Below are positions 9,417-20,844 of a stretch of 64,000 bases of DNA, in pieces. This DNA is from Mycolicibacter acidiphilus (lineage in GTDB: Bacteria > Actinomycetota > Actinomycetes > Mycobacteriales > Mycobacteriaceae), in NCBI RefSeq assembly GCF_018455725.1, contig NZ_JAHCLR010000003.1, forward strand, positions 1 through 64,000. The letters are read 5' to 3'. The notes beneath the pieces were generated by a model. It worked only from the letters and a program-made list of their open reading frames with translations. It ran no database searches and was not told the DNA's origin. The position numbers and the translations under genes were made by a program. Within the stretch, counting starts at the first letter, position 1. Every line of letters starts with the position of its first letter.

Positions 9417-10148
9417 TCAGGCGCCGTGGAAGGTCGGCGGACGCTTCTCGATGCGAGCCATCTGGGCTTCGATGACGTCCTGACTGGCCCAGGCCCGGTC
9501 GAACAGTTCCTTGTGGACGGGCCACTGGTCCTCATAGGCGCCGTCGTCGTTGAGCACCCGCTTGGCGTGCTGCAGCGCCAGCGGAGCCAGCCCGGCGATC
9601 TCCTGCGCCCAGGCCTGCGCGTCGGCCAGGGTGCCGAGCCGGTTCGCCATCCCGGTCACCAGCGCGTCGGCGGCGGGCAGCTTCTCCGCGGTGAGCATCA
9701 TCGCCCGCGCCCGGCCGTAGCCGGCCAGGGTGGCGAGCCGGCGGATGCTCCAGTTGTCCAGCGCCAGACCGTATTTGGCGACCGGGAACTGGAAGAACGC
9801 CTCGGGTGCCACCACCCGCAGGTCGCAGACCATCGCCAGTTGCAGCCCGGCGCCGATCGCCGGGCCGTTGATCGCGGCGACCACCGGCATCGGGAATTCG
9901 TCGATCGACTTGTGCAGCGCGATCAGCTTGTCGGGGTAGTCGGCGGCGAACGCGTCGCCGGACAGATCGGCACCGGCGCAGAACACCGTGCCCTGCCCGG
10001 TCAGCACGATCGCCCGCACATCCTCCTTCGCAGCCTGCTGCACGGCCTCGCGCAGACCGTCGACCAATTCGGAGTTCAAGGCGTTGCGGCGCTCGGGGCG
10101 CTGCAGTTCAAGGGTCAGGACGCTGCCGTCGCGGGTAACACCGATCAT
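9417..10148 (-). CDS. echA6: EchA6, enoyl-CoA hydratase/isomerase-fold protein
   Basis: The 243-residue crotonase-fold protein has the same length as M. tuberculosis EchA6. It shows the N-terminal [13 protein letters not shown], the oxyanion-hole segment [13 protein letters not shown], and [20 protein letters not shown]. In M. tuberculosis EchA6 is reported to lack hydratase activity and to shuttle acyl-CoA to FAS-II; whether that holds here is inference. It is the first gene of a leftward operon and diverges from accD3 over only 25 bp, so the two must share a very compact promoter region and may have short or no leaders. Confidence 0.92.
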   Translation of the reverse strand: MIGVTRDGSVLTLELQRPERRNALNSELVDGLREAVQQAAKEDVRAIVLTGQGTVFCAGADLSGDAFAADYPDKLIALHKSIDEFPMPVVAAINGPAIGAGLQLAMVCDLRVVAPEAFFQFPVAKYGLALDNWSIRRLATLAGYGRARAMMLTAEKLPAADALVTGMANRLGTLADAQAWAQEIAGLAPLALQHAKRVLNDDGAYEDQWPVHKELFDRAWASQDVIEAQMARIEKRPPTFHGA

Positions 10149-10173
10149 GGGGAGAGCCTATTAGGGTCGGGGA

Positions 10174-11643
10174 ATGAGCCGGATCGGGGCCGATGAACTG
10201 CGCGAGGCGGTGCTCGATCCCGGCTCGTTCCTCAGCTGGGACACCGCACCGGTGACGACGCCCATGAGCGCTGAATACGCCGCCGAACTGGCCGCCGCTC
10301 GCGCCGCCACCGGCCGCGACGAGGCGGTGATCACCGGGGAGGGCCGGGTGGCCGGCCGACGGGTCGCGGTGATCGCCGGTGAGTTCGCGTTCCTGGCCGG
10401 ATCGATCGGGGTGGCCGCCGCCGAGCGGATCACAGCGGCGGTTACCCGCGCCACCGCCGAGCGGCTGCCGCTGTTGGCCTCCCCCAGTTCCGGCGGCACC
10501 CGGATGCAGGAGGGGACGGTCGCGTTCCTGCAGATGGTGAAGATCGCCGCGGCGGTGGAACTGCACAAGCGCGCCCACCTGCCCTACCTGGTGTACCTGC
10601 GGCATCCGACCACCGGCGGGGTGTTCGCGTCGTGGGGTTCACTGGGACATGTGACGCTGGGCCAGCCGGGTGCGCTGGTCGGGTTCCTGGGACCGCGGGT
10701 GTACGCGCAGCTCTACGGTGAGCCGTTCCCACCGGGAGTGCAGGTCGCGGAGAACCTGCAGGCCCACGGGGTGATCGACGGGGTGATCCCGCTGAAGTGG
10801 CTGCGCCGCACGCTGATCCGGGCGCTGAAGGTGATCTGCGATCCGCCGGGACCGCCACCGCCGCCGGTCCGGTCGCAGCCGGTGCCGGATGTCCCGGCCT
10901 GGGATTCGGTGCTGGCCACCCGCCGCCCGGATCGGCCCGGGGTGGGCATGCTGCTGCGGCACGGCGCCACCGAGCGGGTGCTGCTGTCGGGTACCGGGGT
11001 GGGCGATGCGGCCACCACGCTGCTGGCGCTGGCCCGGTTCCGCGGCCAGCCGGCGGTGTTGGTCGGCCAGCAGCGCCGGGTCGGTGGGATCGTCGGGCCG
11101 GCGGCGCTGCGCGAGGCACGGCGCGGGATGGCGCTGGCCGCCGGTCTGCGGCTGCCGCTGGTGCTGGTCATCGACACCGCCGGGCCGGCGCTGTCCGTCG
11201 AGGCGGAGCAGGGCGGGCTGGCCGGGGAGATCGCGCACTGTCTGGCCGAGCTGATCACGCTGGACGTCCCGACGGTCTCGGTGCTGCTGGGCCAGGGCAG
11301 CGGCGGCCCGGCGCTGGCGATGGTGCCGGCCGATCGGGTGCTGGCCGCGACGCACGGTTGGCTGGCTCCGCTGCCCCCGGAGGGCGCCAGCGCCATCGTG
11401 TACCGCGACACCGACCATGCGCCGGAGCTCTCCGCGGCGCAGGGCATCCGGTCGGCGGATCTGTTGGCCGCCGGGATCGTGGACGTGATCGTGCCGGAGT
11501 GCCCGGACGCCGCCGATGAGCCGATCGACTTCGTGAAGCGGGTGTCGACGGCGATCGCCGGTGAGCTGTCCGCGTTGCGCGGCGTGCCCGACGCGCAGCG
11601 GACGGCCACTCGGTTAGCCCGCTACCGCCACATCGGGCTCTAA
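10174..11643 (+). CDS. accD3: AccD3, acyl-CoA carboxylase carboxyltransferase subunit
   Basis: The 489-residue product has two crotonase-like halves typical of carboxyltransferase subunits. The N-terminal half contains ITGEGRVAGRRVAVIAGEFAF and SSGGTRMQEG, the acetyl-CoA carboxylase beta-type motif. The C-terminal half has IDTAGP and GQGSGGPALAM, the alpha-type oxyanion loop. It would transfer carboxyl from biotin to an acyl-CoA with a separate AccA subunit. Position next to echA6 and length (M. tuberculosis AccD3 is 495 residues) support the assignment. No AccA gene is in the window, so it must work with a distant partner. Confidence 0.92.
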   Translation: MSRIGADELREAVLDPGSFLSWDTAPVTTPMSAEYAAELAAARAATGRDEAVITGEGRVAGRRVAVIAGEFAFLAGSIGVAAAERITAAVTRATAERLPLLASPSSGGTRMQEGTVAFLQMVKIAAAVELHKRAHLPYLVYLRHPTTGGVFASWGSLGHVTLGQPGALVGFLGPRVYAQLYGEPFPPGVQVAENLQAHGVIDGVIPLKWLRRTLIRALKVICDPPGPPPPPVRSQPVPDVPAWDSVLATRRPDRPGVGMLLRHGATERVLLSGTGVGDAATTLLALARFRGQPAVLVGQQRRVGGIVGPAALREARRGMALAAGLRLPLVLVIDTAGPALSVEAEQGGLAGEIAHCLAELITLDVPTVSVLLGQGSGGPALAMVPADRVLAATHGWLAPLPPEGASAIVYRDTDHAPELSAAQGIRSADLLAAGIVDVIVPECPDAADEPIDFVKRVSTAIAGELSALRGVPDAQRTATRLARYRHIGL

Positions 11644-11648
11644 CCCCC

Positions 11649-11701
11649 GCGATTTCGGCGCGGTCCGTCCCGCTGAGCGACGCTTAGCGCGCCGAAATCG
11701 C
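11649..11701. terminator. Bidirectional terminator-like stem-loop between accD3 and the ABC operon
   Basis: Bases 11649-11662 (GCGATTTCGGCGCG) pair perfectly with 11688-11701 across a 25-nt loop. The right arm lies inside the last codons of the convergent ABC gene, whose TAA stop is at 11684. No U tract is seen, as is common in mycobacteria. Confidence 0.6.
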
Positions 11702-13510
11702 CCGCACCCACGCCTCGTGCAGCGCCGCGTAATGCCCCTCGGTCTCGATCAGCGCCGCTGGCGCCCCCTCCTCCACCACCCGGCCGTCCTCGATCACCAG
11801 CACTCGGTCGGCGATCTCGACCGTCGACAAGCGGTGGGCGATCACCAGGGCGGTGCGGTCAGCCAGCACCGTCCGCAGCGCGCGCTGCACCATCCGTTCA
11901 CTGGGGACGTCCAGCGACGACGTCGCCTCGTCCAGGATCAGCACCGCCGGGTCGGCCAGCACCGCCCGGGCGAACGCCACCAGTTGCCGCTGCCCGGCCG
12001 ACAGCCGCTCACCGCGCCGGGCGACGTCGGTGCCGTACCCGTTCGGCAGCGCGGCGATGAACCCGTCGGCGCCGACCCGTCGCGCGGCGGCGACCACCTC
12101 GGCGTCGGTCGCGGCGGGACGCCCGAACCGGATGTTGTCGGCCACCGTGCCGGCGAACAGGAAGTTCTCCTGGGTGACCATCACCACCTGCCGGCGCAGC
12201 GCATCCTGGTGCAGGTCACGCAGATCCACGCCGTCGAGCGTCACCGATCCGGCGGCCGGGTCGTAGAACCGGGCGATCAGCTTGGCGATGGTGCTCTTGC
12301 CGGCACCGGTGCTGCCGACCAGCGCCACCGTCTGCCCGGCGGGGATGTGCAGGGACAACCCGCTCAGCACCGGCCGGCCCGGCACATAACCGAAATCGAC
12401 CGCGTGCAGGGCGATCTCGCCGCGCGCCTCGCGCAGTCCCACCGGCGCCACCGGGTCGGTGATCGCGGGCCGCTCGGCCAGCACCCCGGCGAGTTTCTCC
12501 AGCGCCGCCGACGCCGACTGGAACGTGTTGAGGAACTGCGTGATGTCCTGCATCGGTTCGAAGAACATCCGCAGGTAGAGCAGGAACGCGGTGAACGTCC
12601 CGATTGTCATGTGCCCGTGCAGGACTCGCCAGCCGCCGTAGAGCAGCACCAGCCCGGTGGTCAGGTTCCCGATCAGTTTGACGCCCGGACTGAAGATCGC
12701 CACCAGAGTGAAGGCGCGCTCGTTGACGGCCCGGTACCGGTCGGCGACGCCGGCGAAGATCTGCTGGTTGCGCGGCTCGCGCCGATACGCCTGCACCGCC
12801 TTGATCCCGGTCATGGTCTCGACGAACTGCACGATCACCAGCGCGGCGCTCTCCCGCACCGCGCGGTAGGTCTGCGCCGACGCCGCCCGGAACCAGCGCA
12901 GCAGCACCACCAGCAGCGGGACGGCGAGCAGACAGAGCAGCCCCAGCCGCCAATCCAGCACGATCAGCAGCACCGACGTCCCGGCCAGCGTGAGCGCGGC
13001 GCTGACCAGGCTGTCGAATCCGCTGGTCAGCAACTCGGAGATCGCGTCGACGTCGTTGGTCAGCCGGCTCACCACCCGCCCGGCCGGGTAGCGGTCGTGG
13101 AATCCGACGTCGAGGCGCTGGAAGTGCGTGAAGACCCGGCGGCGCAGTTCCAGCAGCACCCGCTGCCCGATCCGCCCGGACCACACCAGGAACAGCATCC
13201 GGCTGCCGGCCTGCACCAGCACCACCGCGACCAGTACACCGACGATCAGCGCCAGGGTCCGCGGCGAACCGCCGGCCAGCAGCGGCGGGATGCCGCGGTC
13301 GATACCGCGCTGGGCCAGCAGCGGAACGACCAGGCGGGCGGCGTTCGCCACCACGACCACCAGGGCCAGCAGCCCCACCGCCACCGCGTGCGGCCGCAGC
13401 AGCGAGCCGAGCAGCGCCCGGGCGGCGCCGGCACCCGGCATGACCTCCACATCCGGGGCCGTCGCCGGGTCGGCCAGCCGGCCGCGCCAACCCGTCGACT
13501 CGGCCGTCAC
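11684..13510 (-). CDS. ABC exporter half-transporter, catalytically complete subunit
   Basis: The 608-residue product is a six-helix transmembrane domain (about 45-335) fused to an ABC ATPase. Walker A is GSTGAGKST, the Q-loop is VTQENFLF, the signature is LSAGQ, Walker B ends in LDEATSSLD with the catalytic Glu, and the switch is AHRLS with its His. The GTG at 13510 overlaps the upstream subunit's stop as GTGA, so the two are coupled. With its partner it should form a heterodimeric exporter, like M. tuberculosis Rv1272c/Rv1273c or bacterial TM287/288. It lies between accD3 and prrA, where M. tuberculosis has no transporter. Substrate is unknown. Confidence 0.9.
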   Translation of the reverse strand: MTAESTGWRGRLADPATAPDVEVMPGAGAARALLGSLLRPHAVAVGLLALVVVVANAARLVVPLLAQRGIDRGIPPLLAGGSPRTLALIVGVLVAVVLVQAGSRMLFLVWSGRIGQRVLLELRRRVFTHFQRLDVGFHDRYPAGRVVSRLTNDVDAISELLTSGFDSLVSAALTLAGTSVLLIVLDWRLGLLCLLAVPLLVVLLRWFRAASAQTYRAVRESAALVIVQFVETMTGIKAVQAYRREPRNQQIFAGVADRYRAVNERAFTLVAIFSPGVKLIGNLTTGLVLLYGGWRVLHGHMTIGTFTAFLLYLRMFFEPMQDITQFLNTFQSASAALEKLAGVLAERPAITDPVAPVGLREARGEIALHAVDFGYVPGRPVLSGLSLHIPAGQTVALVGSTGAGKSTIAKLIARFYDPAAGSVTLDGVDLRDLHQDALRRQVVMVTQENFLFAGTVADNIRFGRPAATDAEVVAAARRVGADGFIAALPNGYGTDVARRGERLSAGQRQLVAFARAVLADPAVLILDEATSSLDVPSERMVQRALRTVLADRTALVIAHRLSTVEIADRVLVIEDGRVVEEGAPAALIETEGHYAALHEAWVRAISAR

Positions 13511-15276
13511 CGCCGCGCCTCCAGCCACTCGGCGGGACGCTCGGCGCCGTCGTCGAGTTCGTCGTCGGCGGCCAGCAGATAGCGGTAGGCCGGCACCCCA
13601 GCCAGCAGTTCGGTGTGCGACCCGGTGTCGGTGATGGTGCCGCCGGCCAGCAACGCCACCCGGTCGGCCAGCAGCACCGTGGACGCCCGGTTGGCGACGA
13701 CGACGCCGGTGACACCGGCCAGCACCCGGCGCAGCGCCCCGGTCACGGCGGCCTCGGTGTGCACGTCCAAAGCGGACAGCGTGTCGTCGAGCACCAGCAC
13801 GGTCGGGTCGGCCAGCAGCGCACGGGCCAGCGCCAGCCGCTGCCGCTGCCCACCGGACAGACTCATCCCCTGTTCGCCGATCCGGGTGTCCAGTCCGAAC
13901 GGCAGGTCATAGACAAAGCGAGCCGACGCCGTCGATATCGCCCGCGCCAGGTCGTCGTCGGTGGCGTCCGGGGCGCCGAGGCGCAGGTTCTCCGCAACCG
14001 ACATCGAGAACAGCGTCGGGTCCTCGAACGCCGTCGTCACCGCCCGGCGCAGCACCGGCAGCGTGAACTCCCGGATGTCGACGCCGTCGAGCAGGATCGT
14101 CCCCTCGGTGACGTCGTACAGCCGGGACAGCAGCGCCACCAGCGTCGACTTGCCGGACCCGGTGGCACCGACCAGCGCCAGCGTCTCCCCCGGTTCGATC
14201 ACCAGGTTCAGGTGCCGCAGCAGCCACTCGTCCGCGTCCGGGAAACGGAAACCGACGTCCACCAGTTCCAGCCGACCGGCGCGCGGCACGACGGTCAGCG
14301 GCCCGTCGGTGATCTCCACCGGGGCGTCGAAGACGTCGGTGATCCGGTCGGCGGCGGTCATCGCCTCGTGCGCCGCCGACAGCAGGAAACCGAGCGACGA
14401 CACCGGCCACACCAGCGACATCATCAGCGTGATGAACGCGACCAGGGTGCCCATCGTGACCAGGTGGTGTCCCGCGGCGTAGGCGCCGAACGCCAGCACG
14501 ACGATCAGGGTGAGGTTCGGGATCACCTCCAGCAGCGTCCAGAACCGGGCGGCGACCGTCACCTTGCGCACCCCCACGTCGTGCAGGGCCACCGCCTCGG
14601 CGTCGAACCGGTCGAACACGTGCCGCTCCCGGCCGAACGCCTTCACCGTCCGCAGCGCCAGCGCCGACTCCTCGACCCGGGTGGCGACGTGGCCGGCCTG
14701 ATCCTGGGCGGCCCGGGACAGTCGGGTGTACTGGCGGCGGAAATGCTGCACGGTCACCACCACCGGCAGGATCGACACGCAGACCACCACCCCCAGCGGC
14801 CAGTACAGCACCAGCAGGATCACGACGACCGCGATGATCTGGAGCGTGTTCAGCGCCAGAAACACCACCACGAACGACAGGAATCGGCGCACCGTGGCCA
14901 GGTCGTTCATGATCCGCGACAGCAGCTGACCGGACTGCCAGCGCCGGTGGAACGTCATCGGCAGGATCTGCAGCCGGGCGTAGAGGTCGGTGCGGAGATC
15001 GGCTTCGGTGCCCATGGTGGCGTGCGCGACCAGCCAGCGCCGGGTCAGCATCAGCAGTGCCTCGGTCACCCCGAGCGCGGTGGCCGCCGCGCCCAGCGCC
15101 CACAGTCCCGGCTGGTCGCGGTGCGCCACCGGCCCGTCGATGACGGCCTTGGTCATCAGCGGGATCGCGACGGTGGCGGCCAGGCCGGTGACCGCCACCA
15201 CCAGCATCACCGCCCAGCGGGCGCAGTACGGGCGCAGATACGGCAGCAGCCGGCGCAGCACGGACGCCGTGTTCAC
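13507..15276 (-). CDS. ABC exporter half-transporter with degenerate ATPase site
   Basis: The 589-residue product has six membrane helices (about 20-300) and an ABC domain with Walker [10 protein letters not shown] (370-378) and canonical LSGGQ (473-477). Three catalytic positions are altered: the Q-loop Gln is Glu418, the Walker B Glu is Asp498 (LDDTLSALD), and the switch His is Asn529 (VANRAS). This is the pattern of the degenerate-site subunit of heterodimeric exporters, complementary to the next gene, which keeps Glu and His. It is the first gene of the pair and diverges from prrA over 60 bp. Confidence 0.9.
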   Translation of the reverse strand: MNTASVLRRLLPYLRPYCARWAVMLVVAVTGLAATVAIPLMTKAVIDGPVAHRDQPGLWALGAAATALGVTEALLMLTRRWLVAHATMGTEADLRTDLYARLQILPMTFHRRWQSGQLLSRIMNDLATVRRFLSFVVVFLALNTLQIIAVVVILLVLYWPLGVVVCVSILPVVVTVQHFRRQYTRLSRAAQDQAGHVATRVEESALALRTVKAFGRERHVFDRFDAEAVALHDVGVRKVTVAARFWTLLEVIPNLTLIVVLAFGAYAAGHHLVTMGTLVAFITLMMSLVWPVSSLGFLLSAAHEAMTAADRITDVFDAPVEITDGPLTVVPRAGRLELVDVGFRFPDADEWLLRHLNLVIEPGETLALVGATGSGKSTLVALLSRLYDVTEGTILLDGVDIREFTLPVLRRAVTTAFEDPTLFSMSVAENLRLGAPDATDDDLARAISTASARFVYDLPFGLDTRIGEQGMSLSGGQRQRLALARALLADPTVLVLDDTLSALDVHTEAAVTGALRRVLAGVTGVVVANRASTVLLADRVALLAGGTITDTGSHTELLAGVPAYRYLLAADDELDDGAERPAEWLEARR

Positions 15277-15336
15277 GGAATCGACGGTAAGGCACGCACC
15301 GTCGCATCCCGCGCCGGTCCGCCACGATCAGGCAAA

Positions 15337-16056
15337 ATGACCGGCATGAACAACCCCGTCAACGCCGCTGCCTCCCCCCGCGTACTGGTCGTCGACGACG
15401 ACTCCGACGTGCTCGCCTCGCTGGAACGCGGGCTGCGGCTGTCCGGTTTCGAGGTGGCGACCGCGGCCGACGGCGCGGAGGCGCTGCGCAGCGCCAAGGA
15501 GGTCCGCCCGGACGCGATCGTGCTGGACATCAACATGCCGGTGCTCGACGGGGTGAGTGTGGTGACGGCGCTGCGGGCGATGGGCGACGACGTGCCGGTG
15601 TGTGTGCTCTCGGCGCGCAGCTCCGTCGATGACCGGGTGGCGGGCCTGGAAGCCGGCGCCGACGACTACCTGGTCAAGCCGTTCGTGCTGGCCGAACTGG
15701 TGGCCCGGGTGCGGGCGATGCTGCGCCGGCGCGGGTCGGCGGCCAGTTCCTCCTCGGAGACCATCACGGTCGGGCCGCTGGAGGTCGACATCCCGGGTCG
15801 CCGCGCCCGGGTGAAGGGGGTCGACGTCGACCTCACCAAGCGGGAGTTCGACCTTTTGGCCGTGCTTGCCGAGCACAAGACCGCGGTGCTGTCCCGCGCG
15901 CAACTGCTGGAGCTGGTGTGGGGCTACGACTTCGCCGCCGACACCAACGTCGTCGACGTGTTCATCGGTTACCTGCGCCGCAAACTGGAGGCCGGTGGGG
16001 CGCCGCGGCTGCTGCACACAGTGCGCGGCGTCGGCTTCGTGCTGCGAACGCAGTGA
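15337..16056 (+). CDS. prrA: PrrA, OmpR-family response regulator
   Basis: The 239-residue product has a receiver domain (about residues 15-130) with the acidic DDD near residues 20-22, phospho-acceptor Asp64 in IVLDINMP and the KPF lysine, followed by a winged-helix DNA-binding domain (about 145-237). It appears nearly identical to my recollection of M. tuberculosis PrrA (236 residues), including [19 protein letters not shown]. PrrA/PrrB is the essential two-component system of mycobacteria, tied to respiration and nitrogen responses. ATG 15337 or ATG 15346 could both start it. Its stop overlaps prrB, so the two are coupled. Confidence 0.96.
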   Translation: MTGMNNPVNAAASPRVLVVDDDSDVLASLERGLRLSGFEVATAADGAEALRSAKEVRPDAIVLDINMPVLDGVSVVTALRAMGDDVPVCVLSARSSVDDRVAGLEAGADDYLVKPFVLAELVARVRAMLRRRGSAASSSSETITVGPLEVDIPGRRARVKGVDVDLTKREFDLLAVLAEHKTAVLSRAQLLELVWGYDFAADTNVVDVFIGYLRRKLEAGGAPRLLHTVRGVGFVLRTQ

Positions 16057-17408
16057 GCACCGCCGTGAACACCATGACCATCCTGCGCCGGGTCTTCGCC
16101 CGCACCCCGTCGCTGCGCACCCGGGTGGCGCTGGCGACGGCGATCGGCACGGCGATCGTCACCGTCATCATCGGCGCGATCGTCTGGATCGGCATCACCG
16201 GCGACCGGGAGTACTGGCTGGACCGTCGGCTCGACCAGGCGGCCGGGCTGACGGTGCCGCTGATCGGGCTCGGCGAACTGCCCCGATCGGCCGGCGCCAC
16301 CGACGCGGTGATCACCCTGCGCCGTGCCGACCAGGTGACGTCGAACTCCGCGGTGGTGCTGCCGGAACTGCCGCCGGGCTACGCCGACACCTACATCGAC
16401 GGGGTGCGCTACCGGGTGCGCACGGTCGCCATCCCCGGGCCGGGTCCGCGCACACTGGCCGTCGGGGCCACCTACGACGCCACGCTGGCCGACATCCACG
16501 ACCTGCATCGCCGGGTGATCCTGCTGTGCACGTTCGCGATCGGCGCGGCGGCGGTGCTGGGCTGGCTGCTGGCGTCGTTCGCGGTGCGGCCGCTGCGCCG
16601 GCTGGCCCAGCAGGCCCGGTCGATCGACGCCGGCGACGAGCGGCCGGAGATCGAGGTGCGCGGCGCCACCGAGGCCGTCGAGATCGCCGAGGCCATGCGC
16701 GGCATGCTGCAGCGGATCTGGACCGAGCAGGACCGCACCAAGGAGGCGCTGGCCTCGGCCCGCGACTTCGCGGCGGTGTCGTCGCATGAGCTGCGCACGC
16801 CGCTGACCGCGATGCGCACCAACCTGGAGGTGCTGACTACGCTGGACCTCCCCGACGACCAGCGCAACGAGGTGCTGCACGACGTCGTGCGCACCCAGAC
16901 CCGGATCGAGGCCACGCTGGGCGCCCTGGAGCGGCTGGCGCAGGGTGAGCTGTCGACGTCCGACGACCACGTTCCGGTCGACATCACCGAGCTGCTCGAC
17001 CGGGCGGCGCACGACGCCATGCGGGTCTACCCCGACCTGGAGGTCTCGCTGGTCCCGTCGCCGACGTGCATCATCCTCGGCATGCCTGCCGGGCTGCGGC
17101 TGACGGTGGACAACGCGATCGCCAACGCGGTCAAGCACGGCGGCGCCACCCGGGTGCAGCTGTCGGCGGTCAGTTCACGCGACGGGGTGGAGATCGCCGT
17201 CGACGACAACGGCAGCGGGCTACCCGAGGATGAACGCCGGGTGGTGTTCGAGCGGTTCTCCCGCGGGTCGACGGCGTCGCACTCCGGGTCGGGTCTGGGG
17301 CTGGCGCTGGTGGCGCAGCAGGCCGAACTGCACGGCGGGACCGCGACGCTGCAGGACAGCCCGCTGGGCGGGGCGCGCCTGCTGCTGCAGTTGCCGCCGC
17401 CGCACTAG
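16053..17408 (+). CDS. prrB: PrrB, sensor histidine kinase
   Basis: The 451-residue membrane kinase has two transmembrane segments (about residues 28-50 and 155-180) around an extracytoplasmic sensor, then HAMP, a dimerisation/phospho-acceptor helix with [12 protein letters not shown], and an ATPase domain with N-box [17 protein letters not shown] and GSGLGLALV. The GTG at 16053 overlaps the prrA stop. An ATG at 16074 matches the M. tuberculosis start ([14 protein letters not shown] follows) and may be the real one. It phosphorylates PrrA. Confidence 0.95.
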   Translation: MSTAVNTMTILRRVFARTPSLRTRVALATAIGTAIVTVIIGAIVWIGITGDREYWLDRRLDQAAGLTVPLIGLGELPRSAGATDAVITLRRADQVTSNSAVVLPELPPGYADTYIDGVRYRVRTVAIPGPGPRTLAVGATYDATLADIHDLHRRVILLCTFAIGAAAVLGWLLASFAVRPLRRLAQQARSIDAGDERPEIEVRGATEAVEIAEAMRGMLQRIWTEQDRTKEALASARDFAAVSSHELRTPLTAMRTNLEVLTTLDLPDDQRNEVLHDVVRTQTRIEATLGALERLAQGELSTSDDHVPVDITELLDRAAHDAMRVYPDLEVSLVPSPTCIILGMPAGLRLTVDNAIANAVKHGGATRVQLSAVSSRDGVEIAVDDNGSGLPEDERRVVFERFSRGSTASHSGSGLGLALVAQQAELHGGTATLQDSPLGGARLLLQLPPPH

Positions 17409-17418
17409 CGCCGGGGCG

Positions 17419-17745
17419 TCAGTCTTCCTTGTCTTTCTGCCGGCTGTCCCACCGAATGAACCCGGCCGCGGCGGCCGTCGCCTCGTCTTCGAACCAGACC
17501 TCGGCGATCGTCACGTCGTAGGACGGGCTTGCCGGGCCGTGGTAGAGCATCGAGTCCTCGTTGCCCTTGATCGTCCAGCCGGCCGGCCCGCTGCCGCCCG
17601 CACCCGCCCGCGCCGACCCGGCGCCGTAGGGCGGCGCATCGATCGCCGGCACCTCCCGCTTGACCCGCCGGATCATGAAGGCGAACGTCAGCAGCAGTCC
17701 CAGCAGAAACGACAGCGCAATCAGCCAGCAATTGGTGCCGTGCAT
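17419..17745 (-). CDS. arfC: ArfC-like membrane protein (Rv0901 orthologue)
   Basis: The 108-residue protein has one N-terminal membrane helix (about 7-25), a basic RRVKRE stop-transfer patch, a Gly/Ala linker, and a soluble C-terminal domain ending in a charged tail. It is the third gene of arfA-arfB-arfC, starting by TGATG overlap with arfB. In M. tuberculosis the operon is needed for ammonia secretion and growth at acidic pH; the biochemical role of ArfC is unclear. It converges with prrB with a gap of 10 nt. Confidence 0.87.
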   Translation of the reverse strand: MHGTNCWLIALSFLLGLLLTFAFMIRRVKREVPAIDAPPYGAGSARAGAGGSGPAGWTIKGNEDSMLYHGPASPSYDVTIAEVWFEDEATAAAAGFIRWDSRQKDKED

Positions 17746-17897
17746 CAGCTCACTCCTATCTCACGTGAGCCGGGCAGGGCGGCAATGGCGTCCTCTTCGC
17801 TGGTGCGGCGAATCGACACAATTGTGAGTAGCCAGGCGATCGCGGAGCCCACCAGGAATGCCAGCAGGTACCACAGCCAATGAACGATGAAATCCAT
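17745..17897 (-). CDS. arfB: ArfB, 50-residue single-helix membrane protein (Rv0900 orthologue)
   Basis: The reading frame was found by reading the gap between arfA and arfC. It runs from ATG 17897 to TGA 17745 and encodes MDFIVHWLWYLLAFLVGSAI plus a second half ending ...PGSREIGVS. Residues 4-28 form one hydrophobic helix, followed by a short charged tail. A strong GGAGGG site precedes the ATG. The stop shares one base with the arfC start (TGATG). The 50-residue length and position match M. tuberculosis Rv0900. Confidence 0.9.
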   Translation of the reverse strand: MDFIVHWLWYLLAFLVGSAIAWLLTIVSIRRTSEEDAIAALPGSREIGVS

Positions 17898-17909
17898 TGC
17901 AGACCCTCC

Positions 17910-18902
17910 TTAGTTGACGGTGATCACGACGCGGCGGTTCTGGGCGCGACCATCCGGTGTCGCGTTGCTGGCGACCGGGTCGGCGGAGCCGAACCCGTTG
18001 GACGTGACGCTGCCCGCGGGCACACCGTGCGCGACCAGGAAGTCGGCGACCGACTTGGCCCGGTTGGCGCTCAACGGCACGTTGACGGCGTCGTTGCCGG
18101 TGTTGTCGGTGTAGCCGCTGACGGCGACATGGCCGCTGTGACAACCGTTCAGCTTCTCCGCCACCCGGCTCAGCTGCTGCTGGGCGCTCGGCGTCAGGGT
18201 GTGGCCGTTGGTCACGAAGGTGACCGGCGCGCTCATCAGTGCGTTGATGTCGGACTGCAGGTTCGCACAGTCCCCGGTCGGACTCGGCGCCGACGGGCCG
18301 GGTGTCTGGGCGGTCGCTGTCGGGGTCTGAATCTCGTTGGACAGCTTGAGATTCGGCCATGCCGCCCGCGCCGCCGCTTCGACAGCGGCCCGGTCCGCCG
18401 CGGCGGCATCGCTGCCGAGCAGGGTGACGGCGTCCCCGTTGATCTTGAACTTGAAGTCCGAGATGGACGCCGCCGCCTTGAACACCGACATCAGGCTGGC
18501 GATGTCCGGGGTGGCGACACCCGCCTTGATGTTCAGGTTGTCGACCAGGCTGACGCCGCCGCCGAACACACCCTGGAGCATGTCGAGAAGCGCTGTGCGC
18601 GAAGCGATATCGGGCAGGTCACCGTTGAGCGTGACGACGTGGCCGTTGCGCAGAATCGACAGCGGGGCGAACGACAGACCCGGCCGGGCCGGCACGCTGG
18701 CACTCGGCACCGTCAGCGACGGGACCGACAGGTCCGATCCGTGAGCGTCGAGTTCGGAGCGATCGGTCATACCCTGACCGATCAGAGCCAGCAGCAGGGG
18801 AACCATCGCCAATGCCACCAGCCAGCCCAGGCCGGGCGGTCGCCGGTACCAGCGCGATACTTTTCGCCACCCGGTCACGGTGTGGTTTTCGGAGCCCGGC
18901 AT
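17910..18902 (-). CDS. arfA: ArfA/OmpATb, OmpA-family envelope protein
   Basis: The 330-residue product starts at ATG 18902 behind a GGAGGG site. One N-terminal membrane helix lies at about residues 27-45, followed by a BON-like central domain (about 85-185), a Pro/Thr-rich linker, and a C-terminal OmpA peptidoglycan-binding domain (about 205-330) with SGYTDNTG, LSANRAKSVADFL and GRAQNRRV. M. tuberculosis OmpATb is 326 residues and supports growth at low pH. It is the first gene of arfABC. Confidence 0.93.
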   Translation of the reverse strand: MPGSENHTVTGWRKVSRWYRRPPGLGWLVALAMVPLLLALIGQGMTDRSELDAHGSDLSVPSLTVPSASVPARPGLSFAPLSILRNGHVVTLNGDLPDIASRTALLDMLQGVFGGGVSLVDNLNIKAGVATPDIASLMSVFKAAASISDFKFKINGDAVTLLGSDAAAADRAAVEAAARAAWPNLKLSNEIQTPTATAQTPGPSAPSPTGDCANLQSDINALMSAPVTFVTNGHTLTPSAQQQLSRVAEKLNGCHSGHVAVSGYTDNTGNDAVNVPLSANRAKSVADFLVAHGVPAGSVTSNGFGSADPVASNATPDGRAQNRRVVITVN

Positions 18903-19014
18903 GCGCCCTCCTTGAATATCCGAAATCGCGATACACGCCCAGGACACCTGGAGTGTATGAGACTTCGATTATTCAGAGAAGGTGTCGAACCGTTTTCGCT
19001 TTTCCATTCGGTTC

Positions 19015-19040
19015 GCTGATTGCGACGATCCGCAATCAGC
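19015..19040 (-). terminator. Stem-loop terminator after the FKBP gene
   Basis: GCTGATTGCG (19015-19024) and CGCAATCAGC (19031-19040) form a perfect 10-bp stem with a 6-nt loop. The stem covers the stop codon region of the FKBP gene and lies at the end of the gltA2-FKBP transcript, before arfA's promoter region. There is no U tract. Confidence 0.65.
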
Positions 19041-19401
19041 GGGCGCCGAGCAGGTCGATCACGAAGACCAGCGTCTTGCCGGACAGCTGGTGTCCCGCGC
19101 CGGCCGGCCCGTAGGCGAGCAGCGGCGGTATCACCAGCTGGCGGCGGCCGCCGACCTTCATGCCGGGGATGCCGTCCTGCCAGCCGGCGATCAGGCCGTC
19201 CAGCGGGAACTCGATGGTCTCGCCGCGGTTCCAGGAACTGTCGAACTCGGCACCGGTGTCGTACTCGACGCCGACGTAGTGCACGTTGACGACACCGCCC
19301 GGGACGGCCTCCGCACCGTCACCGACGACGATGTCCTCGATGACCAGTTCGTCGGGGGCGGGCCCGGTCGGCACGGTGACCTGCGGCTTGGAGTTCGCCA
19401 T
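19036..19401 (-). CDS. FKBP-type peptidyl-prolyl cis-trans isomerase
   Basis: The 121-residue single-domain FKBP shows [20 protein letters not shown], the active-site run [19 protein letters not shown] with its Trp, and LAYG, with a final VFVIDLL strand. It has no signal peptide and so is cytoplasmic. It would speed proline isomerisation during folding. It lies 8 nt after gltA2 and is likely co-transcribed; I know no specific link to citrate synthase. Confidence 0.93.
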   Translation of the reverse strand: MANSKPQVTVPTGPAPDELVIEDIVVGDGAEAVPGGVVNVHYVGVEYDTGAEFDSSWNRGETIEFPLDGLIAGWQDGIPGMKVGGRRQLVIPPLLAYGPAGAGHQLSGKTLVFVIDLLGAR

Positions 19402-19409
19402 CGTCGCGC

Positions 19410-20705
<1,296 letters not shown>

Positions 20706-20844
20706 AAGAACCCCTTTGCATTGCGCTGTTCGACTAACCAGTCGATTTGGATTGGGTGTGTATAGGTGAAGGTAGTCGGTTACGAGTCAAAGCGCCCGCC
20801 CGGGGGGAGGTATCACTCGCGGGGCGATACGTCGACATCGTCAC

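Noticed and set aside
11717-13582. A 621-codon plus-strand frame
   Set aside because: It is antisense to an ABC exporter gene with all ATPase motifs and is Gln/His/Arg-rich low-complexity sequence.
13615-16056. A longer 813-residue PrrA
   Set aside because: Upstream of ATG 15337 the frame is antisense to the ABC gene; the receiver domain begins normally after 15337.
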